NCBI RefSeq assembly: GCF_000024545.1
Contig: NC_013947.1
Location: 3,534,001-3,598,000 of the forward strand
DNA length: 64,000 nucleotides
Direction: 5' to 3'
DNA from: Stackebrandtia nassauensis DSM 44728
GTDB taxonomy: Bacteria > Actinomycetota > Actinomycetes > Mycobacteriales > Micromonosporaceae
A program made the translations under genes and the position numbers. Below are positions 16,127-24,680 of this stretch, in pieces. Position 1 is the first letter of the stretch. Each line of letters opens with the position of its first letter. A model generated the notes under the pieces. The model saw only the letters and a list, made by a program, of their open reading frames with translations, was not told where the DNA came from and searched no databases.

Positions 16127-17512
16127 GTGCCACGTCGTGCGGGGTTTGTGGTTGCCGCTTCACATAGCGGTGCCGGGAAGACCACTGTTACCGCGATCGT
16201 GTTGCGTCGACTGTGTCAGCGTGGGTTGGCGGTGCGGTCGTTCAAGATCGGGCCGGACTTCATCGATCCTGGATACCACAGGGAGATCACCGGTAGGCCG
16301 TCCATCAACCTGGATGTGTGGATGATGGGTGTCGCAGGGGTGCGTCGGGCGTTTCGGCGGTGGTCGCAGGACGCTGAGGTCAGTGTGGTCGAGGCGATGG
16401 GCGGGCTGTATGACGGCATGAATGGGACGGGGCGTGGGAGTGCCGCTCATGTGGCCAAGACGCTGGGTTTGCCCGTTGTCGTGGTACTTGACGTTTGGGG
16501 TATGACCGGTACGACGGGTGCGATTTTGGAGGGACTGCGGTCTTTCGATCGGGGGGTGCGTATCGCGGGGTGCATTTTGAACCGGGTTGGTAGTCGCACT
16601 CACGCCGATATGATTGTTGACGCGTTGCCACGGCGGCTCAAGCCGTTGGTGTTGGGTGCGATCACGCAGGATCAGAGCCTCGCTGTTCAGGAGCGGCATT
16701 TGGGGCTGGTGACTGTGGATGAGAATCGGGCGTCGGAACGGGATCGGGGTCTGGCTCAGGATGAGGCGGGTGCCGAGCTTGATATTGAGCGGTTGTTGAC
16801 GGTTACCCGGGGTGGGGCGGCGGTGGAGTCCGCGTCGGTGAAGCTGGGGCGGCTTCGGGGGCAGCCGAGGGTTCGGTTGGCGGTGGCTCGGGATGCGGCG
16901 TTTTGCTTCTATTACGAGGAGAACCTGGTCGCGTTGCGGGAGGCGGGGTTCGAGCTCGTGTCGTTCAGTCCGGTTCGCGGGGACGGGTTGCCCGATGGCA
17001 CCGACGCGGTCTATTTGGGTGGCGGTTATCCGGAACGTTTTGCTGTTGAGTTGGGGGCCAATCGGGGGTTGGCGCGGCAGTTGCGGGAACGGGCACAGGA
17101 GGGGATGCCTGTTTATGCCGAGTGTGGCGGAATGATGTACCTGGCGCGGTCTCTCACGGGGTTTGACGGGGTGCGGCATCGGATGGCGGGTGTGTTGCCC
17201 ATCGATGTGGCTATGGATTCGGGGTATTTGTCCATCCATTATGTTCGCGTGCGGACTCGTGTTGCTTCGCCTTTTGGGGATGGTGGGGTTGAGGCGTTGG
17301 GGCAGGAGTTTCATCAGTCTCGTGTTACGGCGGCGGATGTCGAGCCGAACCTGTTTGATGTGTCCACAAGTACCGGTGCCAGTTATCGGGCGGGGTATCT
17401 CGTGGGGAATGTCGCGGCTAGTTATGTGCACCTGCACCTGGCTGGGCGGTCGCGGATGTTGCGTCAGTGGGTTCGGTGTGCCGAGGGGGCCGGGCGGGGG
17501 GTTAGTGGATGA
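16127..17512 (+). CDS. cobB: Cobyrinic acid a,c-diamide synthase (CobB/CbiA type)
   Basis: The 461-aa protein has the full layout of this amidotransferase. A dethiobiotin-synthetase-like ATPase opens with SHSGAGKTT at 12-20 and FKIGPDFIDPGYH; a C-terminal triad-less GATase domain carries YLGGGYPE and the nucleophile Cys333 in ECGGMMYL. It amidates the a and c side chains of cobyrinic acid in cobalamin synthesis. No other cobalamin genes are near, so it is an orphan here or serves salvage. Its codons end in G or T much more often than neighbouring genes, which prefer C, a hint of different ancestry. Confidence 0.93.
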   Translation: MPRRAGFVVAASHSGAGKTTVTAIVLRRLCQRGLAVRSFKIGPDFIDPGYHREITGRPSINLDVWMMGVAGVRRAFRRWSQDAEVSVVEAMGGLYDGMNGTGRGSAAHVAKTLGLPVVVVLDVWGMTGTTGAILEGLRSFDRGVRIAGCILNRVGSRTHADMIVDALPRRLKPLVLGAITQDQSLAVQERHLGLVTVDENRASERDRGLAQDEAGAELDIERLLTVTRGGAAVESASVKLGRLRGQPRVRLAVARDAAFCFYYEENLVALREAGFELVSFSPVRGDGLPDGTDAVYLGGGYPERFAVELGANRGLARQLRERAQEGMPVYAECGGMMYLARSLTGFDGVRHRMAGVLPIDVAMDSGYLSIHYVRVRTRVASPFGDGGVEALGQEFHQSRVTAADVEPNLFDVSTSTGASYRAGYLVGNVAASYVHLHLAGRSRMLRQWVRCAEGAGRGVSG

Positions 17513-17712
17513 GGCGGAACTGTCCGTTTTGTTATTAGAAAGTACTATTCGTGATCTCCGGCATACGTCGTATCCCTGGGCATTCTGCTCAAATCGGCGA
17601 GGCTTAGCGTTTGGGGCGGTGGAGTTGGAAAGCGTTTGCGAGCCGTTGGTGGTTCGGGCGTTTTACGGTCCACTGTGTTTATTTCCCTCAGTATCAAAAG
17701 GAATGCTTCTTT

Positions 17713-18066
17713 ATGCGCAAGCGTCTTGCCGCCCTCGTTGTGGGCGGCGTGGCCGTCACCGCCGCCATCACCGCCGGAATCGCCTCCGCCGATGCCGGTG
17801 GCGACCCCTTCCTCGAAGTCAACGGCAACAACGGCAAGCCCGTGTCCGTGGGCGCCTCCGTCAAGCTGTACGGCACCTGCGCCTACGACCCGAAGCCGGT
17901 CGTCGTGTCCAACGCCTTCGTCGACGGCAAGGTCGAGGTCAAGGACGAGAAGCCGTTCAAGGGAACCGCGAAGATCGCCGACGTCGACCCCGGCAAGTAC
18001 GAGGTCGTTCTGGAGTGCGACGGCGAGAACGCCGACATCAAGCGGGTCTTCATCACGGTCAAGTAG
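17713..18066 (+). CDS. Small secreted protein, unknown function (117 aa)
   Basis: A signal peptide (MRKRLAALVVGGVAVTAAIT, cleavage probably after ASADA) leads to a roughly 90-residue all-beta mature domain with two Cys (YGTCAYDP and VLECDGE) that could form one disulfide. AAAAGGAA precedes the ATG by about 9 bases. The 200 bp before it are less GC-rich than the surroundings and hold no gene I can support. It converges on the beta-lactamase-fold gene, sharing the terminator at 18082. Confidence 0.75.
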   Translation: MRKRLAALVVGGVAVTAAITAGIASADAGGDPFLEVNGNNGKPVSVGASVKLYGTCAYDPKPVVVSNAFVDGKVEVKDEKPFKGTAKIADVDPGKYEVVLECDGENADIKRVFITVK

Positions 18067-18081
18067 TACCCCGGGACGTGT

Positions 18082-18125
18082 ACAAGGGCCGGTTCACAGG
18101 CACAGAACTGTGAACCGGCCCTTGT
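18082..18125. terminator. Strong bidirectional terminator, near twin of the one at 58790
   Basis: ACAAGGGCCGGTTCACAG (18082-18099) pairs perfectly with CTGTGAACCGGCCCTTGT (18108-18125) over 18 bp with an 8-base loop. The core AAGGGCCGGTTCACAG recurs downstream of the paralogous gene at 58854, showing that the terminator was duplicated with the gene. Confidence 0.9.
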
Positions 18126-18143
18126 GGAGGGGTGTGAGGGTGG

Positions 18144-19394
18144 TTAGCGGAACGCCGACTCCAGGGTCATCGGGGACTGATCCGGGAGGGTCTTGGACAC
18201 GGCGGGATCGTTGATGTCCACGTCGCACAGTCCGGCGTAGAGCAGGCCGCGCCATGCCTTGTTGAGTTCCTCGGTGGGGTTGAGTTCGTAGCCGAGGGTG
18301 AAGGTGAACGTCACCTGGCGGTTGGCGTCCGGGGAGTGCGCGGTCCAGGTGAGGTAGCCCATTCCGTCGCCGCCGTGCCCGTAGGCGATGCGGTCGGGGA
18401 TCGGGGCACAGTTGTCGGGGAGTTTGACGAAGGCTTGCAGGCCCAGACCGTAGGTTTTCTCCGACTGCGGGCTGAGCTCGCGGGCCTCGGCGAGCCGTTC
18501 GGGGCTCAGCAGGGTTCCGTCGGACATGGCCTTGTAGAAGCGGTTGATGTCGCGCGGGTTGGACACGGCGGCCACGCCCGCCCAAAACTGCGACGGGTGG
18601 AGTTCGGAGACATCGATCATTTCCTTGCCGTCACCGGCGTCGAAGTAACCGTTGGGGTGCGGGCCTTCCACGACGAGCTCGCCGTCGCGAGCCATCATGT
18701 AGGTGTCGTCGAGTCCCGCCGGGTCCAGTACTCGCTCGCCGATGGCGTCCTCTATGGATTTGCCGGTGAGGTCCTCGATCAGCAGGCCGATCACGGTGTA
18801 ACCGGTGTTGGAGTAGGCGAACTTGCTGCCGGGTTCGAAGTCCAGCGGTTTCTCGGTGGCCATCGCGATGAGTTCTTCGGGCGTGTACTCGTTCAGCCGG
18901 TTGTCGCGCACGTCGGTGGGGTCGCCCTGGTGCAGTGATCCGTAGATGTGGACGAAATAGTCCGGCACGCCGCTGGTGTGGTTGAGCATTTGCCGCGTGG
19001 TGATGGTGTCCTCGTAGGGCAACACGTCGGGCAGGTATTCGTCGATGGGGGCGTCGAGGTCGAGTTCGCCCTCATCAGCCAGTTGCAGAGCGACGGTGGC
19101 GATCATGCTGAGTGCGACGCTGGAGGCCCGCACCCGGTCGGTGGGTTCGGGTGGCGTGTTCTCTCCGAGTACCCGTTCACCGGCGGCGCCTTCCCAGACA
19201 CCGTCGCCGTCGCGGACCTCCGCGATCACCGCCGGGGCGCCCGCTTCCTGTAGGGCTTTGAGCTTGCTGTCCAGCAAGTCACTGTCCATACCGGAGTTTG
19301 GGCGTTCGGAGTCGAAAGGGTCAGCGATGGCGACCGCGGAACCGGCAGCCATCACGGCCGCCAGTCCGGCGACGATGAGTAGGCGTTTTCGCAT
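18144..19394 (-). CDS. Secreted beta-lactamase-fold protein lacking the catalytic lysine
   Basis: The 416-aa protein resembles class C beta-lactamases and D,D-peptidases (signal peptide MRKRLLIVAGLAAVMAAGSA, YSN motif in FAYSNTGYTVIG, then GHGGDG). The SxxK motif is broken: the nucleophile Ser92 is kept, but the Lys position is Leu95 (S-V-A-L), and the HTG triad is HGG. The close paralogue at 58854 has intact S-L-T-K and HTG. Catalysis of the usual kind is therefore unlikely; it may bind peptides or be decaying. Promoter element and terminator are shared with the paralogue. Confidence 0.88.
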   Translation of the reverse strand: MRKRLLIVAGLAAVMAAGSAVAIADPFDSERPNSGMDSDLLDSKLKALQEAGAPAVIAEVRDGDGVWEGAAGERVLGENTPPEPTDRVRASSVALSMIATVALQLADEGELDLDAPIDEYLPDVLPYEDTITTRQMLNHTSGVPDYFVHIYGSLHQGDPTDVRDNRLNEYTPEELIAMATEKPLDFEPGSKFAYSNTGYTVIGLLIEDLTGKSIEDAIGERVLDPAGLDDTYMMARDGELVVEGPHPNGYFDAGDGKEMIDVSELHPSQFWAGVAAVSNPRDINRFYKAMSDGTLLSPERLAEARELSPQSEKTYGLGLQAFVKLPDNCAPIPDRIAYGHGGDGMGYLTWTAHSPDANRQVTFTFTLGYELNPTEELNKAWRGLLYAGLCDVDINDPAVSKTLPDQSPMTLESAFR

Positions 19395-19426
19395 CTCGGC
19401 ATGCTAGGCAGCATTCTGCCGTCGCA

Positions 19427-19445
19427 CCAACGCATGCGAACGAAC
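19427..19445 (-). promoter_or_regulatory. Shared 19-bp promoter element (beta-lactamase-fold gene 1)
   Basis: On the minus strand this reads GTTCGTTCGCATGCGTTGG, identical to the site before the paralogue (60149-60167) and 17 of 19 bases identical to that in the RiPP promoter (53538-53556). A TAGCAT -10-like hexamer follows 20 bp later. It starts one base beyond the stop of the PepSY gene. Confidence 0.7.
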
Positions 19446-20927
19446 TCAAACGATGTCGCCGGTATGGCGCGGTGCGTCGACGGTTGAGCGTCGGACGAGT
19501 CCGGCTATCGCGTCGAAGAGCAGGAACGCGATCAGGGAGACGCCCAGGACGGGCATGGCCCAGCAGGTGAAGACGACCACGCCGATGCCGACAGCGAAGG
19601 CTCCAGGGTGGACTTGGCGCCAGGTGCCTCGGGTCGGGGGTGCGCCCACGGGGGCGGTGCGGTCAGTGCGGGTGGGGCGGCGTTGCCACCACATCCGGTA
19701 TCCCCACACGGTCACACACAACAGGCCGATCGCCAGGGCCGCGAGTAGGATCTGGTTGATGAGTCCGAAGAGGAATCCCATGTGGAATGCGACGCCGAGT
19801 TTGGACAGCTGGGCCAGGAGGGGCCAGTCGGCGAAGTCGTTGCGGGAAACCACGGTGGCGGTGTCGGCGTCGACGGCGATCTGGTCGTAGCCGACCGGCC
19901 AGGTGGCGTCGTCCTGCGCGACTGTCCAGGCGGTGCCCGCTTCGGTGGGTGGGGTCACTTCGATCTTGCCGGTCAGTCCGGCTTTTCGGGCGACTTCCAC
20001 CACGTTGTCGACGTTGGACGGGTCGTAGGCCGCGTCGCCGCTGTTGCCGGTGTGGGAGCCGTGGTGGCCGCCGCCGGATTCCTCTCCCCCGGTGTCGGTC
20101 CCGGGGAGTGTGGTGTCCAGGACGGGGCGTTGGGCGCTGAGCTGCTCTTGGACTATGTCGAAGTTGCCGCCCGCGTATCGCGACCAGGTCAGGCCGGTCG
20201 CGGACAGGGCCAGCAGGCCGACGGCGAGCCAGATTCCGGTGGCGGCGTGCCAGCTGCGGGTGCGGCGGACTCCCTTGCCAGCGTTGGTGTCCGGCAGGAC
20301 GGTGCGGCGCAGTTTGCGGCGGCCGGTCCACTGCCGACGGATCCACAGGAATACGCCTGCCAGCACGATCACCCACAGCCAGGACGCGGCCAGTTCCGAG
20401 TAGTGGCGGCCCAGCGCGCCCAGGTGCAGGTTGCGGTGCAGGTCGTCGAGCCAGGTCATGAGTGGGGTTTCTCCGAACCAGGTTGTCAAGGTGCCTTTCA
20501 CCTTGTTGTCGTAGGGGTCGACGTACACGGTGTGCTGCTTCTCGCCCAGTTTCGGCAGTGAGAACACGACCTTCGTGGTCTCGTCGGGTTCGACGGGTGG
20601 GATGACCGTGGCCAGGTCGCCGTCCGGGTGCGCTTCGCGGGCCGCCGCGACCTGGTCGGCGAGCGGTTGGGTGGTCTCGCCGATGTCGTCGACGTACAGC
20701 TCGTCGGCGTAGACGACGTCGTCGAGTTGCGGCGAGAAGACGAAGGCCAGGCCGCTCAGCGCCGCGATCGCCAGGAACGGGGCGACCAGTACTCCGGCGT
20801 AGAAGTGCAGCCGCGTCAGCAACGGCACGATCGATCGGCGGGCGGCGCGGCGTGACGGCGGGGGTGAGACCGGGGCGTCAGCGGGCGCCGTGGGCGCGGC
20901 CGGCGACGGGCTGGCAGGGATGGACAT
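19446..20927 (-). CDS. PepSY-associated transmembrane protein
   Basis: This 493-aa membrane protein has a Pro/Ala-rich N-terminal tail, then a first TM segment (LHFYAGVLVAPFLAIAAL) typical of the PepSY_TM/PiuB family, two periplasmic PepSY-type regions and further TM helices at about 195, 235, 385 and 440. A His-rich loop (GGHHGSHTG) lies near residue 285. Related proteins are linked to iron uptake and flavin or heme reduction; the role here is inferred. It is transcribed just upstream of the beta-lactamase-fold gene, which has its own promoter. Confidence 0.82.
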   Translation of the reverse strand: MSIPASPSPAAPTAPADAPVSPPPSRRAARRSIVPLLTRLHFYAGVLVAPFLAIAALSGLAFVFSPQLDDVVYADELYVDDIGETTQPLADQVAAAREAHPDGDLATVIPPVEPDETTKVVFSLPKLGEKQHTVYVDPYDNKVKGTLTTWFGETPLMTWLDDLHRNLHLGALGRHYSELAASWLWVIVLAGVFLWIRRQWTGRRKLRRTVLPDTNAGKGVRRTRSWHAATGIWLAVGLLALSATGLTWSRYAGGNFDIVQEQLSAQRPVLDTTLPGTDTGGEESGGGHHGSHTGNSGDAAYDPSNVDNVVEVARKAGLTGKIEVTPPTEAGTAWTVAQDDATWPVGYDQIAVDADTATVVSRNDFADWPLLAQLSKLGVAFHMGFLFGLINQILLAALAIGLLCVTVWGYRMWWQRRPTRTDRTAPVGAPPTRGTWRQVHPGAFAVGIGVVVFTCWAMPVLGVSLIAFLLFDAIAGLVRRSTVDAPRHTGDIV

Positions 20928-21119
20928 GGACAGGCCTCCGACAAGATTCGACGCTGCGCGTGGGCCTCCGTGGGGCCTTGGTCACGCGAGGGGTGTTCGT
21001 TCTTTAGTCGTCACCCGACCCCGGGTAGTTCCCGGCGTGACCATCGGTTTTTCACGCCTGGGGGTTATTAAGTGGCGCTGTTTACAATGGCGCTTCTTCG
21101 ATGGACTCCAGGAGGCTTG

Positions 21120-22250
21120 GTGGGCAGGTTCGTGCGCTCGATCGTCCGGGTGGGTGCTGCGCTCGTGGTGTTGTTGTTGGCGAGTTCGCCGGTGTTCGTG
21201 GATGAGACGGTTTCGGCTGGGCAGCCTGGTCCGGAGATCCTGGTGTACTCCAACAACATCGAGAACCTGTTGACGATGGGTGAGGACTGTCAGGGCGATT
21301 GGGACGAACTGGTTCATTACATCGCCGACGGGGATGCCCCGGATCTGGTTCTGCTGCAACAGGTCGCTGGTCAGTCCCAGGTGGACCGGTTCGTCGAGGA
21401 GCTGGAGCGTTTCGGTTCGGGGCGGTATCGGGGGGTGACGGCTGATACCGAGCCGGACGGTGGTGGCCGTTGCGGGGCAGAGAAAGGCAAGCAGCTCAAC
21501 GCGATCGTGTGGAACACCGCGACACTGTCCCTTGAGAAGGGTTCAGCGCGGGAGTGGCAGTCGCTGCGGGCGAATCCGAAGTCCGGGGGCGAGCAGTGTG
21601 TCGCCAATGATCAGTCCCGCACCGTCAACGTGAAGGCGGGTTTCACGCATCGGTCGGGGCAGCGGGTCGCGGCGGCCTCGATTCACTGGCCGACGCATGA
21701 GAGCGGCAATGCCTTGTGTGCGGACGACAACGCGCGACTGCTCGATGCCGAGCTGCGGGAGAAGTCGTATCGCGATAGCGCGCTTCAGGTGGTGGGCGGT
21801 GACATGAACTATGGCGATATCAACCGGAAACTGAAGTGGTGCAAGTGGTACCGGCAGATGCGGTCGGGCAATGGCTTCGCCGATCCGCTGCGGTCGGGGT
21901 GCGGGAAGGACGCCGACTGTATCGAGAAACTATGGACGCATATCCGTTACTTCGGTCAGGACGGGAAGAAACGCCGGATCGACTACCTGTTCGCGCGGCG
22001 TGGTACTTCGGCGACCGCGCAGTACCGGGATCAGCGGATCGTCGGTTTCGGCGCCGCTGACGCGGCCGAGCGTCGGCATCATCGTGAGGACGAATCGGAC
22101 TGCCAGACCTATCTGGACCGTCCGGGTTGCCATTACTCCGAGCATCGGGCGGTTTCGGCGCGAGTGTGGTTACCGTCGGCGGGCTTCGCATGGGGGCGGG
22201 TCGGGGTTTGGTGGAGTGCGGCGGCGACGAGAAGCGCCAGCGCGGCGTAG
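21120..22250 (+). CDS. Secreted endonuclease/exonuclease/phosphatase-family protein
   Basis: The GTG at 21120 directly follows AGGAGG and opens a signal peptide (VGRFVRSIVRVGAALVVLLL). The mature part has the EEP fold: SNNIENLL, LVLLQQV where the metal-binding Glu is normally found (here Gln), SIHWPTHE, VGGDMNYGD with the catalytic Asp/Asn pair, RRIDYLF and a final SEHRAV with His. It probably cleaves phosphodiesters outside the cell. Three Cys pairs suggest disulfides. The last 118 bp overlap the convergent MFS gene. Confidence 0.82.
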   Translation: MGRFVRSIVRVGAALVVLLLASSPVFVDETVSAGQPGPEILVYSNNIENLLTMGEDCQGDWDELVHYIADGDAPDLVLLQQVAGQSQVDRFVEELERFGSGRYRGVTADTEPDGGGRCGAEKGKQLNAIVWNTATLSLEKGSAREWQSLRANPKSGGEQCVANDQSRTVNVKAGFTHRSGQRVAAASIHWPTHESGNALCADDNARLLDAELREKSYRDSALQVVGGDMNYGDINRKLKWCKWYRQMRSGNGFADPLRSGCGKDADCIEKLWTHIRYFGQDGKKRRIDYLFARRGTSATAQYRDQRIVGFGAADAAERRHHREDESDCQTYLDRPGCHYSEHRAVSARVWLPSAGFAWGRVGVWWSAAATRSASAA

Positions 22251-23362
22251 GCGGCGCCGAGCAGGCTGGCGGCTGGCCATCCCGCGAGGCTGTATGCCCA
22301 GGTCGTGGTGATGGCTCCCAGCGCGGAGCCCAGTGAGTAGAAGGCCATGTAGGCGCCGATGACGGTGCTGCTTCGCTCGGGGTGGGCGGTGGTGAGCAGG
22401 TGTTGGTTGCTGACGTGGACGGCTTGTACGGCGAAGTCCAGGGCGATGATGCCGACGATCAGCGGCCACAGTGACGATCCCGTCTGGGCGATGAGCAGCC
22501 AGGAGGCGATGAGCAGTCCCAACGACCAGATGGTGACCCTGGTGGTCAGGCCCCGGTCGGCCCAGCGGCCGGCGCGGGCGGCTCCGAGGGCTCCGGTGAG
22601 ACCGGCGAGCCCGAATAGTCCGATGTGGCTTGTCGTTAGGTGCCAGGGTGCTTCGGTCAGGGGCAGCGCCAGGCCGCTCCACAGTGTTCCGAACGAGGCG
22701 AACAGGAAGAACGCGACCAGGCCGCGGTTGCGCAGCAGCCGGTCGGTGGCGGCCAGGTGCGCCAGGGATGCCAGCAGTCGCGGGTAGCGGGTTTGGGGGC
22801 GGGGGTGGTCGGCGTCGAGGATGGTCGCGGTGGCGAATGCGAGGAGTACGGACAGTCCGGTGAGGACGAGGTAGACGGCCCGCCAGTCGGCGAGGTCGGC
22901 GAGGCTGCCCGCGGCGACGCGTACGCCGAGGATGCCGATAACGACGCCGGAGGTGACCGCCCCGATGTCGCGTCCGCGTTGACGGGGCGGGGAGACGGCG
23001 GCGACGTAGGCCACCGTGGTCTGGACGACGACGGCGAACAGCCCGGCCAGGGCCAGGCCCGCGATCGCGATGGCGGCGGTGGGGGCGATCGCGGTGATGG
23101 CCGCGCCCAGCGCGATGAGGACGAGGTGGGTGGTGATGAGCCTGCGGCGGTTGAGCAGGTCGCCGAGGGGTACCAGCAGCACGAGTCCGGCGAGGTAGCC
23201 GATCTGCCCGGAGGCCACCAGCCATCCCAGGGCGGCCGGGTTCATTCCCAGGTCGCGGCCCGCGGCTTCGAGGACCGGTTGGATGCCGTAGATGGTGGAC
23301 ACCGCCACGGCGCACACGATGGCCAGCAGTACGCGTCGTCGGGTGGTCAGTCCTGTTGTCAC
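22133..23362 (-). CDS. MFS transporter (drug efflux type)
   Basis: A 409-aa protein with 12 predicted TM helices and MFS signatures (VASGQIGYLAGLVLLVPLGD with the RRRLIT loop, RAGRWADRG in the second half). The GTG start follows AGGAGGG. It is divergent from the HxlR regulator at 23449, and two direct operator repeats lie between them, so it is probably repressed by HxlR. The hydrophilic tail after residue 390 lies antisense to the end of the EEP gene. Confidence 0.9.
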   Translation of the reverse strand: MTTGLTTRRRVLLAIVCAVAVSTIYGIQPVLEAAGRDLGMNPAALGWLVASGQIGYLAGLVLLVPLGDLLNRRRLITTHLVLIALGAAITAIAPTAAIAIAGLALAGLFAVVVQTTVAYVAAVSPPRQRGRDIGAVTSGVVIGILGVRVAAGSLADLADWRAVYLVLTGLSVLLAFATATILDADHPRPQTRYPRLLASLAHLAATDRLLRNRGLVAFFLFASFGTLWSGLALPLTEAPWHLTTSHIGLFGLAGLTGALGAARAGRWADRGLTTRVTIWSLGLLIASWLLIAQTGSSLWPLIVGIIALDFAVQAVHVSNQHLLTTAHPERSSTVIGAYMAFYSLGSALGAITTTWAYSLAGWPAASLLGAAYAALALLVAAALHQTPTRPHAKPADGNHTRAETARCSE

Positions 23363-23376
23363 GTCGCCCTCCTATT

Positions 23377-23433
23377 GGTTTCACAATGCAACTGAAATGA
23401 CAGTAGGGCATACTGGTTTCATATTGCAACTGA
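23377..23433. promoter_or_regulatory. Two operator copies between MFS and HxlR genes
   Basis: GGTTTCACAATGCAACTGA (23377-23395) and GGTTTCATATTGCAACTGA (23415-23433) are direct repeats 38 bp apart with two differences. Each contains an imperfect dyad (GTT..CA......TG..AAC). They cover the start regions of both divergent genes and are probably sites for the HxlR protein. Confidence 0.7.
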
Positions 23434-23448
23434 TCTTGGGAGGGTTCG

Positions 23449-23901
23449 GTGGACGTCACACTCGCCACTGGGGGTACCTGGACCGACGCGGCCTGTCCGG
23501 TGGCGCGGACCACCGATCTGGTCGGTGATCGGTGGAGTCTGTTGATCATCCGGGACGCGATGGACGGGGCGTCGACGTTCACGGACTTCCAGCGGGGCCT
23601 GGGGATCGCCCGCAATATCCTCACCGACCGGCTGCGCAAGCTCGTCGAGCACGGCATCCTCGACAAGTCGGACGCGGCGGACGGACGGCGCTACAACTAC
23701 CGGCTCACCGAAGCGGGGCGCGACCTGTTCACCGTCGTGGTCGCCCTGCGGCAGTGGGGTGAGCGGCACGCGTTCGCCGCTGACGAGCCGCACTCGACGC
23801 TCGTCGACGGGCAGGAGCGGGAACTGTCCGAACTGCGCGCGCTCAACCGGGACGGGCAGCCGGTCACCGTCGAGAGCTCGCGCGTTCGCAAGCTCGACTG
23901 A
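23449..23901 (+). CDS. HxlR-family transcriptional regulator
   Basis: A 150-aa winged helix-turn-helix protein with the HxlR hallmarks: conserved early Cys (DAACPVARTTDLVGDRW), LLIIRDAMDG, LGIARNILTDRLRKLVEHGIL and the wing RRYNYRLTEAG. Such proteins sense reactive electrophiles or oxidants. It is divergent from the MFS pump and flanked by repeated operator sites. The 3' end overlaps the convergent CPBP gene by 38 bp. Confidence 0.9.
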   Translation: MDVTLATGGTWTDAACPVARTTDLVGDRWSLLIIRDAMDGASTFTDFQRGLGIARNILTDRLRKLVEHGILDKSDAADGRRYNYRLTEAGRDLFTVVVALRQWGERHAFAADEPHSTLVDGQERELSELRALNRDGQPVTVESSRVRKLD

Positions 23902-24634
23902 GCGGTACCGCGATGACACAGCCGACGACGAGCGCCAGGCCGAAGGCCGTCATCGGTATCGCCTGGCCGCCGGTGAAGGCCAGCGCGAGGTTGGCGCCCA
24001 GGTGGATGATGGTGCACACGACCATGCGCTGCCACAGCGATCCGGTCATCACGTAGGTCATCGTGACCGTCAGGGTCACGGTGCCGACGAGGAACGCCGC
24101 GTGTTGGACGAGCGGCAGCGCGAAGTACTGGACGTGCCAGACACCGAAGGCGGCGCCGACGATGACCGCCGTGGCGAAGCGCGGCAGCCGCACTCCCAGG
24201 GCGTGGAACAGGATGCCGCGGAATCCGATCTCCTCGGTCAGGGCACCCAGGGTCTGGGCCAGGATCATGATCGCGACCGGTGTTCCGGCGACGGTCGCGG
24301 GGATCTGCGGGGCTTGGCCACGAAACAGTGACACGGCGGCGAAATAGACGGCGGTGACGGCGATCGACAGTCCGATCGACAGCAGGAACGTTCGCGTGCC
24401 AGCCGGTTTCGGGAAGTCAGGCAGGTGCTTTCGCATGGTGGCCCAGCAGATCGCGGCCCCGATTCCCGGTGCGAGCATCACCAGCGACAGGACCTCCATG
24501 CTCACGCCGGTCAGCGGTTGCACCGCCAGCAGACCGGCCGCCGCGACGGTTGAGGCGCCCCCCCACACGAGGATGACTGGCCACATGCGACGCTGCCGGA
24601 GTGGTGCGGATGGAGGGAGGGTGGTGGGGTTCAT
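23864..24634 (-). CDS. CPBP-family intramembrane metalloprotease
   Basis: About 256 aa with roughly eight TM segments and the three CPBP motifs: EEIGFRG, F-G-V-W-H and the late H in IIHLGANL. These Rce1-like proteins are intramembrane proteases, in bacteria often linked to self-immunity or to stress signalling. The start is uncertain (ATG 24634 or GTG 24643). It is followed by no same-strand partner; the next upstream gene is a small protein. Confidence 0.85.
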   Translation of the reverse strand: MNPTTLPPSAPLRQRRMWPVILVWGGASTVAAAGLLAVQPLTGVSMEVLSLVMLAPGIGAAICWATMRKHLPDFPKPAGTRTFLLSIGLSIAVTAVYFAAVSLFRGQAPQIPATVAGTPVAIMILAQTLGALTEEIGFRGILFHALGVRLPRFATAVIVGAAFGVWHVQYFALPLVQHAAFLVGTVTLTVTMTYVMTGSLWQRMVVCTIIHLGANLALAFTGGQAIPMTAFGLALVVGCVIAVPLSRACERASSRR

Positions 24635-24680
24635 GTCGGCCACTGTGCCCGGTCACCGCCGGGACCAGTGGTGACAATTG

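Noticed and set aside
15970-16127. Cobalamin riboswitch before cobB
   Set aside because: No B12-box-like sequence or the required long folded region was seen in the 156-bp gap.
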